From positions 77,414,926 to 77,478,925 of the forward strand of contig OX104117.1 of NCBI GenBank assembly GCA_944474755.1: DNA of 64,000 nucleotides. The letters are read 5' to 3'. The notes beneath the pieces were generated by a model. The model saw only the letters and a list, made by a program, of their open reading frames with translations. It searched no databases and was not told the DNA's origin. The translations under genes and the position numbers were made by a program. The DNA is from Limnoperna fortunei (lineage: Eukaryota; Mollusca; Bivalvia; Mytilida; Modiolidae). Shown here in pieces: positions 11,291-21,316 of the stretch. Positions within the stretch are counted from its first letter, which is position 1, and each line of letters opens with the position of its first letter.

Positions 11291-11590
11291 ATTTAAATAT
11301 TTGAATGAACCAATCAAAACGGATGGTTGTTTGAATTAAATAATTATACGATCTCGTTCTAGTTACGTCTTGGGGGGGGGGGGGGTTACGTCATTGTTAG
11401 TAAATTTCAACTAATTATTTTTATTATATAAACAGATACAATTTTATTTTAAGATGTGGTATTTCTGTCAATATATTTTTTTAAATAGAATGGAATTAAT
11501 TACCATTTGGTTAATTAAACGATATCTAAAAACATTAATTTACAATAAATTATTTCAAACGTAGCGCTGATTATCGATCCGGTCGTACAC

Positions 11591-11620
11591 ACCTGTCATA
11601 AAGCGTTACGGTCAGTGAAC
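11591..11620 (-). repeat. subterminal motif copy 2, left arm
   Basis: Second copy of the CACTGACCGTAACGC.TTATGACAGGTG motif in the left arm, 330 bp further in than the first; it is followed outward by a variant ACCGG-containing string also found near 28263. Confidence 0.7.
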
Positions 11621-11954
11621 CTAGTTTATAGCCTATACGTTTAATCTTTCAATTAAATCAACATGTGAAACTTATCGTAGTTCTCATATTTACTTTTCTA
11701 TTTACAATATTCATTCTTTAAAAAAATATTGTCTTTATGTATATAAACAGATACAATTTTAAGCGGTGGTATATCTGTCAATAATTATTTATATAGGAAC
11801 TAATTACCATTCTTTTTTTTTAACCAGTATCATTATTTATTGGTTAAACAATCAATATTTTTAAATGGCGAAATCAATCGACACGATGATAGAGATGACT
11901 TTTATTAATAATGACATAAAATTTAATACACGAATATATACAACGATAGAGTCA

Positions 11955-12251
11955 TTGGTACAGGTCTTTCAGTGTGTTCTCAATAATCAGCGGATCTCTA
12001 CCAGAAAGTTCCTTCACTATGTCCTCCATGCTAAAGTTCTTGTATCTGTATTTGACGAAATGAACGCAGTACAGGCCACAGCTATCTCCATCCTCGGGTT
12101 GCACTTGCACTCTGCTGAACTTGTATTGGGGTCCGTTGACGATCAGTACGTTTCTGAAGCGTGGATGATACGTTTCCGGCGCTCTTCCAAACGAATCGAA
12201 AAATTCGGGTGGTCCATTGAATGGGAAATGAAACGCCACCACCACCACCAC
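11955..12251 (-). pseudogene. adenain-like cysteine protease, C-terminal part (left arm)
   Basis: Minus-strand frame of about 99 codons whose first residues are poly-Val from the trinucleotide tract, so the true N-terminus is missing. Visible: DSFGRAPETYH, then the conserved Gln (VQVQPED) and nucleophile Cys in DSCGLYC, followed by HFVKYRYKNFSMEDIV. This matches the C-terminal half of the adenovirus-protease/Ulp1-like family that Polintons encode. The catalytic His and acidic residue, expected N-terminal to this, are absent. The gene points outward towards the element's left end, about 800 bp away, with no other gene between. Not expected to be active. Confidence 0.85.
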
Positions 12252-12412
12252 CCACCACCACCAACACCACCACCCACCACCACCACCACCTCCACCACCA
12301 GACTATTGGAATTTATAGTCCCTGGGAATGACAGGTTATAAGAGGAGGGTGGTGGTGGTGGTGGTGGGTGGTGGTGTTGGTGGTGGTGGGTGGTGGTGGT
12401 GGTGGTGGCGTT
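12240..12412. repeat. central (ACC)n / spacer / (GGT)n of the palindrome
   Basis: About 12236-12300 is mostly ACC/CCA triplets and about 12345-12408 is mostly GGT triplets, separated by a spacer of about 45 bp of unique sequence (core near 12300-12340). The protease frame is cut at this tract on both sides. The triplet run could have promoted the template switch that made the palindrome. Confidence 0.85.
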
Positions 12413-12692
12413 TCATTTCCCATTCAATGGACCACCCGAATTTTTCGATTCGTTTGGAAGAGCGCCGGAAACGTATCATCCACGCTTCAGAAACGTACTG
12501 ATCGTCAACGGACCCCAATACAAGTTCAGTAGAGTGCAAGTGCAACCCGAGGATGGAGATAGCTGTGGCCTGTACTGCGTTCATTTCGTCAAATACAGAT
12601 ACAAGAACTTTAGCATGGAGGACATAGTGAAGGAACTTTCTGGTAGAGATCCGCTGATTATAGAGAACACACTGAAAGACCTGTACCAATGA
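12390..12692 (+). pseudogene. adenain-like cysteine protease, C-terminal part (right arm)
   Basis: Plus-strand twin of the left-arm fragment: 100 codons, identical in sequence apart from one extra Val in the repeat-encoded start. It keeps the Gln of VQVQPED and the Cys of DSCGLYC and lacks the upstream catalytic His. I noted two silent codon differences from the left copy (at an Ile and a Ser codon) and no replacement. It also points outward, so the element has two divergent copies starting at its centre. Confidence 0.85.
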
Positions 12693-13022
12693 CTCTATCG
12701 TTGTATATATTCGTGTATTAAATTTTATGTCATTATTAATAAAAGTCATCTCTATCATCATGTCGATTGATTTCGCCATTTAAAAATATTGATTGTTTAA
12801 CCAATAAATAATGATACTGGTTAAAAAAAAAGAATGGTAATTAGTTCCTATATAAATAATTATTGACAGATATACCACCGCTTAAAATTGTATCTGTTTA
12901 TATACATAAAGACAATATTTTTTTAAAGAATGAATATTGTAAATAGAAAATAAATATGAGAACTACGATAAGTTTCACATGTTGATTTAATTGAAAGATT
13001 AAATGTATAGGCTATAAACTAG

Positions 13023-13053
13023 GTTCACTGACCGTAACGCTTTATGACAGGTG
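13023..13053 (+). repeat. subterminal motif copy 2, right arm
   Basis: Plus-strand mirror of 11591-11620 (GTTCACTGACCGTAACGC.TTATGACAGGTG). Confidence 0.7.
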
Positions 13054-13360
13054 TGTACGACCGGATCGATAATCAGCGCTACGTTTGAAATAATTTATTG
13101 TAAAGTAATGTTTTTAGATATCGTTTAATTAACCAAATGGTAATTAATTCCATTCTATTTAAAAAAATATATTGACAGAAATACCACATCTTAAAATAAA
13201 ATTGTATCTGTTTATATAATAAAAATAATTAGTTGAAATTTACTAACAATGACGTAACCCCCCCCCCCCCCCCCCCCAAGACATAACTAGAACGAGATCG
13301 TATAATTATTTAATTCAAACAACCATCCGTTTTGATTGGTTCATTCAAATATTTAAATCT

Positions 13361-13388
13361 CACTGGCCGTAAGGCGTCATGACAGGTG
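13361..13388 (+). repeat. subterminal motif copy 1, right arm
   Basis: Plus-strand mirror of 11261-11290 (CACTGGCCGTAAGGCGTCATGACAGGTG core). Confidence 0.7.
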
Positions 13389-13507
13389 CGCGATGATTCA
13401 TGCTATAGTGGTTGTCGACTTCCGATGACGTTATGGAAAGGGGGCGGAGCTTGCTCCCTTGCTCCCTGCGTTTTTGTGGGGTCTAAAACATCACCCACCC
13501 TACTACT

Positions 13508-13705
13508 ATTTTTTCTTTGAATGTACAGAGTATACGGATCTGAGAAGAGACTTATTTAACGACTTAAACTGGTTACCAAACAATATAGCAGTCAACTTAA
13601 ACCTCTTATTAAACGGCAGAAATGAACTTCTACAAGACGAAAATGAAATGATATTTACTAATGTTTATAAATTTATAAAGAAATCTAAACGATTCCTTGT
13701 TGTGT
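13508..13705 (+). CDS. LINE C-terminal end, distal to the insertion
   Basis: The frame resumes after the palindrome with the remaining part of the Cys/His motif (FFFEC) and continues through LNLLLNGRNELL to a stop at 13705-13707. The homologous C-terminus of the LINE at 15984-16230 has the same layout (HYFMSC...LLYGV), confirming that this is the missing tail of the upstream RT. A T-rich 3' UTR follows to about 13990. Confidence 0.85.
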
Positions 13706-13990
13706 AAAAGAGTAACCATATTATCTAGCGACAACAACACACGAAGCGTCATCAATTCTTCTACACCTCTTTCATTCCTTATCCTTTTTCCATTCATTGT
13801 TCTGTTTATTCTTTCCTTGTTTTTGTATAATTGATTCTTTCTTTATTTTTTGTATAATTGAATGTAATTCATGTTTATGTCACTATGTCCATATATTACT
13901 TGTATCATATTTTAAACGGAGAAGACTTCATAAGTATGTATTACTTGTGTCTGATCCTGTTTGTTCATTGTACAAATAAAATATGTTTAA

Positions 13991-15980
13991 ACTAAACATG
14001 TTAAGAATAATTATTTAGCGGTAAACGGTATTTAAGAGTTTTATAGATACATGTGTACAGTATTTAGGAACAACGAATGCGTGTTATCGATACAAAAATG
14101 ACAGGAGCCTCGGTGGCCTAGGGTAAGTAGTTTTCTACTACTGATCAAGTGACGTTGACCAAGTGAGCGAACCAGAAATAATAATCCTCCATGCACAGAC
14201 TTTTGTGTTAAGAACCCACTCAATTTTGTTACTCGTCTTTCAATATTAAATCTATTTTAATTATTCATTAACATAAGTTAAACGTTATGTATTAATGTTT
14301 TGCAAAGATGGCTAATTTATATAAAACCTATTATGCAACTATCGGCTTGAAATTATTTTAAAAAACATTGATCTTGATAGAGGTCTCTATCAGGATTTCT
14401 TAACCACATGATATGTAAAATTCAACAAGCTGGAAGACGAGAGGAGTTTTCATTTTTGGGGGGCTAAGAAATCCTGAAAGCGACCGCATTTAAAGGGAAA
14501 TATTTGTTTTATTACACGAATAAAACCAAGATATGTTCGTCTGTCGTGACAAATTAGCAGCAGACGTCACTAATGACTAGATTTTTGTGATACATATACT
14601 TTTAAATTGATCCGATGATTGAGATTAAAACGGTTATGCGCTTCTTAAAAGATGTACTTTCAATCTATTGTTCGGATAAATGTATTAAATAATGGATTTC
14701 GATTGACAGTTTGTTAATCATTGGGAAGGAAACCATGAAAACGGACAAAAATACATGTAACCATATTATGATGCACCTACAGTAGGCTGAGGTATAGCAT
14801 GACCCGTTAAGTAGATACAAGACCAATCAAAAATACGTAAAATTCTGTTTATGTGATAAAATTTATTTGTATCAATGTAACTTTAGTTTTTTCTTTTTAA
14901 ACATATAAATCAATTTATAACTTCCTTATTACAGATATTTTTAGGTGAAGTATTTTTAGATGGCGAGGTATTTGTGCAGAAGAAATATTTTTCTTGTCTG
15001 AATATTTTGTAAAGAAAATTATAAGATAATGTTTAATAATGGAAGTTGAAAATACTACTTTCATTTTTTTCTTGATATTCTTTATTATTACATAAATAGA
15101 ATTTTGCGTGTTTTTATACGTCTAAAAAAAACTTTCGGGTCACGATAAATCGCAACAGTACTAAAATTACATTAAAAATATGGAAATGTTTGTACGCTGC
15201 ACGATTCCGCAGCATAGTTCGACCTGGTTTTTATGTATTATTTCGTCCAATTAAATCGATTGTATTAATTGTAGTACACACAATTCGTTAGTTTAAACAT
15301 ATTTTATTGTCAAAAACAGAAGACAATCGGATCAGGCACAGATTATAACAATTAAGAATCGCCTGCTCCGTGATTTACACATTATACATGTATTGACATT
15401 AACTGATATCGTATAAATATAGGATCTTACATTGGTACGAGGAAATTATGGAATTTTAAGTCCGAGCCTTGGCGAGGACTTAAATTTCCATAACTTAACT
15501 ATCGAGATTGGAGGAATACGATAATCCAAGAGTACTAAAGTAAGATTCTGTTTCTCTAATTTTAAAAAGTAGTAAATTTGCGAAACGAAGTACAAATTCT
15601 CCCAACCCCAATTTTACGTTCATGACATGAATACGCGGTAAATAAAGGTGTTTTGTTTATGACGTCGTGATTTCTTATTGTGACGTTATTATTTTTAACC
15701 AATCAAATGCTGAGAACAACAAATTCACTAGTGACGAGAAATATTTTTTCCACACCGGTCAAGCGGTTGAAATATTACGTCAAAATTAGAGAAATATATT
15801 TTACAAACAACTATGACAGACATGGGTATAAACATTACCTAAGAAATCTATATGAACATTCACTTGAGTTGTACATTTCAAATAGTACATAGTACAAAGT
15901 ATTAGGAAGCAAAACAAGTAACAGAAACAAAAGTGGAAAAGATGGGGGCGAAAATTGATGCAACTTCGTTTTACAATGAA
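13991..15980. other. AT-rich non-coding DNA with retroposon head and hairpins
   Basis: No gene supported. 14103-14150 resembles the 5' head of a tRNA-derived SINE (GGTGGCCTAGGGTA A-box-like). 14380-14397 contains TGATAGAG-GT-CTCTATCA, and 14388-14403 is inverted at 14463-14477. 15448-15497 forms an imperfect ~25-bp-stem hairpin (TTATGGAA..TTAAGTCC.. and its inverse). Confidence 0.5.
14103..14150 (+). mobile_element. possible tRNA-derived SINE head
   Basis: GGAGCCTCGGTGGCCTAGGGTAAG resembles the tRNA-like 5' end with an A box seen in molluscan SINEs, but no clear B box or tail follows. Short and uncertain. Confidence 0.3.
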
Positions 15981-16439
15981 AGCTTAATTACTTGTGAATC
16001 GTCCGGTTTCTTTGATATATAACTGAACGTGCTGAAATAGTAAGCAGTTGTTTTCATAGCTGTCATTAACTACTCCATATAACAGTGTGTTTATATCGAA
16101 ATGAAAATTAACCAATAGTACATTTGTTTGTAATTTAAGTCTAGGTATATGGTAGTTTTTGCAGGACATAAAATAGTGTTCTATAGTTTCAGATGCAGTA
16201 CCACATGAACAGATCGAATTTTAAATAAGTTTGGCTCTAAATAGGTCATGTTTTAGTGAACTGCATTTTTGGCGTAGTCTGGTATGAAGAATGTTTAAAT
16301 GTCTATTGTCAATGAAGTAATAGGCCGGTGGTTTTTTGTAGCGGCAATATCTTGCTCTCAATGAACACTTGAAAATATCTACTGTAGGCGAATTTCGTAT
16401 AGATATGTCTAGATCATTCCAAAGTTTTGGTGTAGCTGG

Positions 16440-17204
16440 TCAGAAGGATTGTTGGAATAAAGTAAGACGTGTTAATGGAACAGAGTAATTTTGACTACTA
16501 CGTAAATTATAAAGTGTGGTTTCAGCGACAAGGGGCGGCATTAGATCAGCTAGATATTCCGGACATTGACTACGGACAATATTATAGAAAAGGACAAGTT
16601 TTTTCCGTTCCCGTCTACGTGCAATGGGCTCCCATCCAGTCTCTTGAAAGATAGAGTCTAATTTGGCATACATAGTAAGTCCAGTGACAATTCTCCCAGC
16701 TTGAAGATGAAGTTTTTCTAAACGTTCAGCGTTAGCCTGACCACAGTTGTCCCACACCTCGCAGGAATAATCTAGAATTGGAAGAATAAATGTCAGATAA
16801 ATTCGCTCTAAGTATTCTCTTTTTAATTTAAATTTAAGTTTTCGCGGCATTAGATCAGCTAGATATTCCGGACATTGACCACGGACAATATTATAGAAAA
16901 GGACAAGTTTTTTCCGTTCCCGTCTACGTGCAATGGGCTCCCATCCAGTCTCTTGAAAGATAGAGTCTAATTTGGCATACATAGTAAGTCCAGTGACAAT
17001 TCTCCCAGCTTGAAGATGAAGTTTTTCTAAACGTTCAGCGTTAGCCTGACCACAGTTGTCCCACACCTCGCAGGAATAATCTAGAATTGGAAGAATAAAT
17101 GTCAGATAAATTCGCTCTAAGTATTCTCTTTTTAATTTAAATTTAAGTTTTCGCAAAACGTTTAACTGCTTGGAAGATTTATCAATAATGCTATTAATGT
17201 GCAC
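16440..17204 (-). pseudogene. LINE post-RT domain with duplicated 103-residue module
   Basis: 254 codons open on the minus strand. The module KLKFKLKREYLERIYLTF ... ECPEYLADLMP-like occurs twice head to tail (16844-17152 and 16535-16843). By eye the copies differ at one base (Gly versus Ser before QCPEYL). In the homologous LINE at 10470-10790 the module occurs once, so the duplication is specific to this copy. The frame stays open across the join because the unit is a multiple of three. Confidence 0.85.
16535..17152. repeat. 309-bp tandem duplication inside a LINE
   Basis: Unit 1 16535-16843, unit 2 16844-17152, both beginning GCGGCATTAGATCAGC. Nearly identical, so recent compared with the decay of the host LINE. 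Confidence 0.9.
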
Positions 17205-17355
17205 AGTTCATTTCCCATCGAAACTGAATATTAAACCCAAGTGTTTGTGAGAGACAACTGGGTCGATGAGAACGTTGTTAAATTTAAATCGCAATGTTGA
17301 GTGTCGAGCTTTAGTGCTGAATACCATTATATCAGTTTTCTCTTAGTTTGACGTA

Positions 17356-18256
17356 AGGACGTTCAGAGCCTAAAATCGAAAAAATTCAACGAAAATATTG
17401 AGAATTTTAAGAATAAAATTACTGAATAATTTATACTCTTCTCCATATTGGAAACTGGAAATTCAGGATTATCAGCAAATTTGCAAAAAATGCAGTATTA
17501 AATAAACAATATGAATGGTAACTAGCTCTACAACAATAACACAATGAAATCAGGTGCTCTAGTAGAAAAGGCATCCTCGGTTTTTCTTATCAATGGAGAT
17601 GGTGGTTTAATTCAGGTAATAAAACAATTAATGCGGCTCGGTGAATATTACATTTTCTATGGCTGATAAATCCTAACAGCGATCTATATCAAAGTCATTA
17701 ATTGTATAGTATTTCCATGTTGTGTTTGTTCTTATTATCTCTTTTTACTTGAACAAATCCGAATATTAAATGCACTAAACAACAGATTACGTAGAAAAAA
17801 TTCTTACATTTTACGAGAAGTTAAAATGAAGAAGTTAGTTTTTTAGTCCTTAATGAAAAGGGAAATTGTATATACTATGTAGTATATAGAGACAAGATGA
17901 ATCCGAATGAAACGGTTTGAGAAAACAACAAGTTATTTGTGATCTGTCCTTGATATCGCCCTTGTGTTATTGACAAGACCAATGAAGACTAGTGCATTTT
18001 GACCGTTAACGATTTTAACACTTATGTTCGACCTTAATAGTACTCAAGTTAGTGATACTTTTTAATACAAGTAAAACGTTCCTTAAAATTATAGATAAAT
18101 GAAAAAAGAGTCATTGTCTCATTTAAAATATCCATTTTTTTCTGTGTTTAATTACATTATTCTTTTAATTCTCTGTTAACTGGATCTCAAACCTGAGCAA
18201 AAATGTTTCACTACTACCAAATCATACAATTAATAAAATCCGTCTCTGACAATGGT
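17356..18256. other. AT-rich non-coding DNA
   Basis: No gene or clear repeat seen. Confidence 0.6.
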
Positions 18257-18282
18257 CATCATTTATTTATTTAATTACTTAC

Positions 18283-18381
<99 letters not shown>

Positions 18382-18382
18382 T
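18257..18382. repeat. (TTTA)n microsatellite
   Basis: About 125 bp of ATTT/TTTA tetranucleotide, pure over about the last 95 bp, with minor interruptions at its 5' end. Confidence 0.95.
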
Positions 18383-20780
18383 CTGCGACTTGCTTGCTCA
18401 ACATTTATAGTGAAATAGATAAATAAATCGGTTCAATCGTAACAATCTGAGCAAATATTTGTAGTTAGAAATCAAATAATACAACAAAGGTTGGGGCAAA
18501 GACAACAAAGACAGTTATTTTAATTAAGTAACAGACACATAACTTTATGTGACGAGGATGAACAGGTTAATGACTTACCTAACACTTGTACTGTATTATG
18601 CTTCCTAGATACAGTCCCTTTAACGTATAAGTTAACGAAACGCATGAAGCAGGAACGATGAATGGACGATATACGAACGTCAACGCATGGTTTAAGGATT
18701 AATCTTGGTATAAATTGTTTACTTTTCGGAATTTAACTTCAGTATATATAGTGAAAGGCATTAACTAGCTGTCCTAGATTCACAATAATTTAAAAGGTAC
18801 ATAACTGATAACGGAGCACAATCATTTGCGTAAATTTTAGCCTTCATATAAAACGCTATGTACTTTGTTATGCAACTTTATTCTTCAATAACATTATTGC
18901 GACCTCTGGTTTAAATAAATGTTTAAAAAATAATAAGCTTATCTACGATTAAAAAGCCGACAAAGTTAAACAATACTGTCTATATGTTTTATCATGCGTA
19001 TGCGCCAATAAATTAATTCATATACACTCTAGATCTTAAACAAGAGCGTTTTTGAAGCAGGAACTCCTATACATTTCATTAAGTTCCTACCTTACTTAAA
19101 TGCGCCAGTCATTTAGAAATAGTAACATTGTTGCGGTTTTCTAAACAGAATACTATCATTAAAATTTTTCTGTCGCCGTATGTGTACCGGAAAATTGTCT
19201 ATTTTGTGCTGAGGGTAAATTGGTAAACATAAATCTTAGTTCCATATCATTAAATGTGTAATTTGTTTAAATGTAAATTTAAATATTAATAGCGAGCACA
19301 GCTCGCAGCGGGCAGCGAAACTGCCCGCGAAGAGCGGTGAGCTCTACGGTAATTACGTGTCACGTGATCAAAATGAAATCACGTGATCAAAATCTGCTTA
19401 ATGCTGATATTGATTTTTTTTCGTCCGGAAGTTGATATCGTCAAAAAACTGGAACAAAGTGAATGAAGAAGGGCAAACATTAATTTTAAAGAAAGACTTT
19501 AAAATAAAGTTGAGATCGATAAAAAGTAAATGTTATATTTAAAGATAACAACAAAAATTTCATACTAATTTTTTGGAATCTCTAAATCGATCTTTAAAAA
19601 CTGACACTCAAAGACATTTCATGTGACGTCACCATTACAAAGAAAGACGTCACGTGACCACTGGAATTTAGAGGCACTGTCATAGGGTAGCGACAAGTAC
19701 TAAATGTGGTGTTAACTTTAAAAATTAAAAATTTAGAATTTGATGGAAATTAAAATAATATTGTGTTTCAAACAAAAATTTAGTTGCAAGCTGTTTGCCT
19801 TCTTGATTTATTTTAAAAAATAAAGTAGCGTGGTAATACTACCCCCTTACACTACACAACGAGGAATTTTCATACATTTCAACATTTGTATTTCATTATC
19901 TACCAAATATGTAGTATTTGTCTCTATATATGCATCGACTAAGGCTCATGCGCTTACTGATTTTCGCTTGGTACAGAATATCTATAAAAAGTAAATTGAC
20001 ATTAATTTCTTCCTGCTAATTCAACAATTTTGGTAAGAATAAGATTATGAATTATTTAATTAATGTATAAAACAGTGACTAACACATACAAATTCTTATG
20101 TGCATAAAAATTAAGGAAAAACTAACTTTTCCCAATTTATTTCTTCAATATTTATTACGTAATCGCCTGTTCATTACCTGTGGCACAAAAACGGAACAAG
20201 AATAACAAGCTGCGAGTTCGTACCTTTTTAAGTCCGAATAAGGTTATTTGATGTTTTAAATTTATTTCTTTAAGTCCTTAGCCGTTATTTAAAGTATGCT
20301 ACAATGACTTAATAATTATAATATGGACTGCAAAATCAGAAAAATACAACACATATCAAACAAGACTGTGAAGAGCTACTGGACCCCTAATTAACTTAAA
20401 TTTGTCTCAACATTTTCGCGATAGTTAGCCAAATAAGAAAATATTTTTTAGCCATACAATTTTTTAAAAACTACACTATAACATGTATTTACTTTGTTCA
20501 ACTCTAAATATACATAATCATCACCAGTTATACTACAACTGACGAACCGTACTGACGTACTGTATTCGTACCAAATTTTTTTTATGTAGTGGACCAAATT
20601 ATAACAAGCTACTGTTCCGCAGCTACAACATCACATTACACAGCGACAGGTCCCGTTTTCAATTTGTAAATTTAAATTTAATAAAATGCAATATAGTGAC
20701 CAAACTGTATATGCGTTATTTAATACGAACAATACAACAAACTGTAAAGTAGATCAACATGAAAAATGTAAACTTACTGT
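18383..20780. other. AT-rich non-coding DNA with two GC-rich hairpins
   Basis: No gene supported. The exception to the AT-rich background is a compact block at 19290-19395 (next entry). Confidence 0.55.
19290..19395. repeat. paired GC-rich stem-loops plus duplicated CACGTGATCAAAAT
   Basis: GCGAGC-ACA-GCTCGC (19292-19306) is followed at once by GCGGGCAG-CGAAA-CTGCCCGC (19308-19328), both perfect stems. Then TCACGTGATCAAAAT occurs twice within 40 bp (about 19357-19392). Possibly the end of a non-autonomous transposon. Confidence 0.7.
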
Positions 20781-20797
20781 AGTATAATATTCCCTAA

Positions 20798-21301
20798 CCT
20801 GGTCCCCTGGTGCAATATTTTTCATTTACGCAAGCTTCACTTTTAAATATAACCCCAGGTCACCACCAGTTTAATACACAGTTTGATTGGTTATTTAAAA
20901 CGCCATGTTTGAGCTAATTTTTCGCGCGTTTCGTTCCGTTGGAAATTTATGTCAGAGTACAATTTAAATAAATTAGCTACCTGCTTCTTGTTTTTCGGCT
21001 TTTGAGTTAAACTGACAAATCTCTGTAAGTTATTTCCACATTCGAGATATAAATCTATAAAAGCATTCTTTTGATAACATGTATTTTTATTCGATTTGTT
21101 TACCCGGACGCCGGACGTTACGTCATAATGCTTTGTATCGGAGTTACGTCAGTTACTGATAATAATTACGTAAATTTTGAGGCATTCCGAATGTTGCAAA
21201 CCGGTCAAAATTTTGACCGGATTCATTGCTGGTGACCTGACTGTATATTCGAACCGGAAGTCCGCTTACGGTATTGAGAATATTTAGTCAGGATCCCAGA
21301 C
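20798..21301. mobile_element. 504-bp insertion flanked by a 15-bp direct repeat, type unknown
   Basis: TATAATATTCCCTAA at 20783-20797 recurs exactly at 21302-21316, as a target-site duplication would. The interior begins CCTGGTCCCCTGG and ends GGATCCCAGAC, and contains an inverted pair CAGGTCACCA.CAG (about 20865) and CTGGTGACCTG (about 21230). There is no open frame and no A-rich or AATC tail. A duplication of this length fits target-primed retroposition better than a cut-and-paste transposon. Confidence 0.5.
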
Positions 21302-21316
21302 TATAATATTCCCTAA

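Larger units (their letters stand above)
11142..13507. mobile_element. palindromic Polinton-derived element (head-to-head half-genomes)
   Basis: A 2,366-bp insertion starting AGTAGTAGGGTGGGTGATG and ending with its reverse complement. The left arm (11142 to about 12300) and right arm (about 12345 to 13507) are reverse complements along essentially their whole length; by eye I see roughly ten single-base differences plus length changes in G/C and GGT runs. A short central spacer (about 12295-12345), flanked by (ACC)n and (GGT)n, is not palindromic. Ends, 6-bp duplication and the adenain-like protease fragment in both arms all point to a Polinton; the rest of the genome is absent. Integration was presumably by a Polinton integrase supplied in trans. 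Compare ordinary MITEs: those have no coding arms of this size. Confidence 0.9.
7800..13990 (+). mobile_element. CR1/jockey-type LINE, split by a Polinton-derived palindrome
   Basis: One non-LTR retrotransposon on the plus strand: 5' part with a 2A-like motif and AP-type endonuclease (7871-8920), reverse transcriptase and C-terminal region (8906-11141), then, after the 2,366-bp insertion, the last ~64 codons (13508-13705) and a 3' UTR with AATAAA near 13975. Removing the insertion and one copy of its 6-bp duplication restores the reading frame exactly at the C-terminal Cys/His motif. Three frameshifts (near 8654, 8700 and 8915) break the endonuclease-RT joint, so the copy is dead. Boundaries are approximate; I could not define a target duplication for the LINE. 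Confidence 0.9.
15984..17355 (-). mobile_element. 5'-truncated LINE, minus strand, with internal tandem duplication
   Basis: Minus-strand remnant of a jockey/CR1-type LINE related to the one at 7800-13990. From 17345 it reads KTDIMVFSTKARHS, VSHKHLGLIFSFDGK (stop in place of the expected Trp), then the 254-codon frame 17204-16440 with CEVWDNCGQ, and finally the C-terminus with CSCGTASETIEHYFMSC near 16215-16140 ending at 15984. Only the part after the RT catalytic core is left. A 309-bp segment is duplicated in tandem in frame. At least one frameshift lies between 16440 and 16240. Confidence 0.85.

Noticed and set aside
11865..12341. 158-codon plus-strand frame through the left arm, with His/Pro/Thr runs
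   Set aside because: It is antisense to the protease fragment; the His/Pro/Thr runs come from the ACC tract. The minus-strand frame has the conserved motifs.
12336..12779. 147-codon minus-strand frame in the right arm
   Set aside because: Mirror of the above: antisense to the right-arm protease.
11142..13507. Palindrome as an assembly artefact
   Set aside because: Not fully excluded, but an exact 6-bp duplication, restored LINE frame, base differences between arms and a unique central spacer are not expected from a mis-join.
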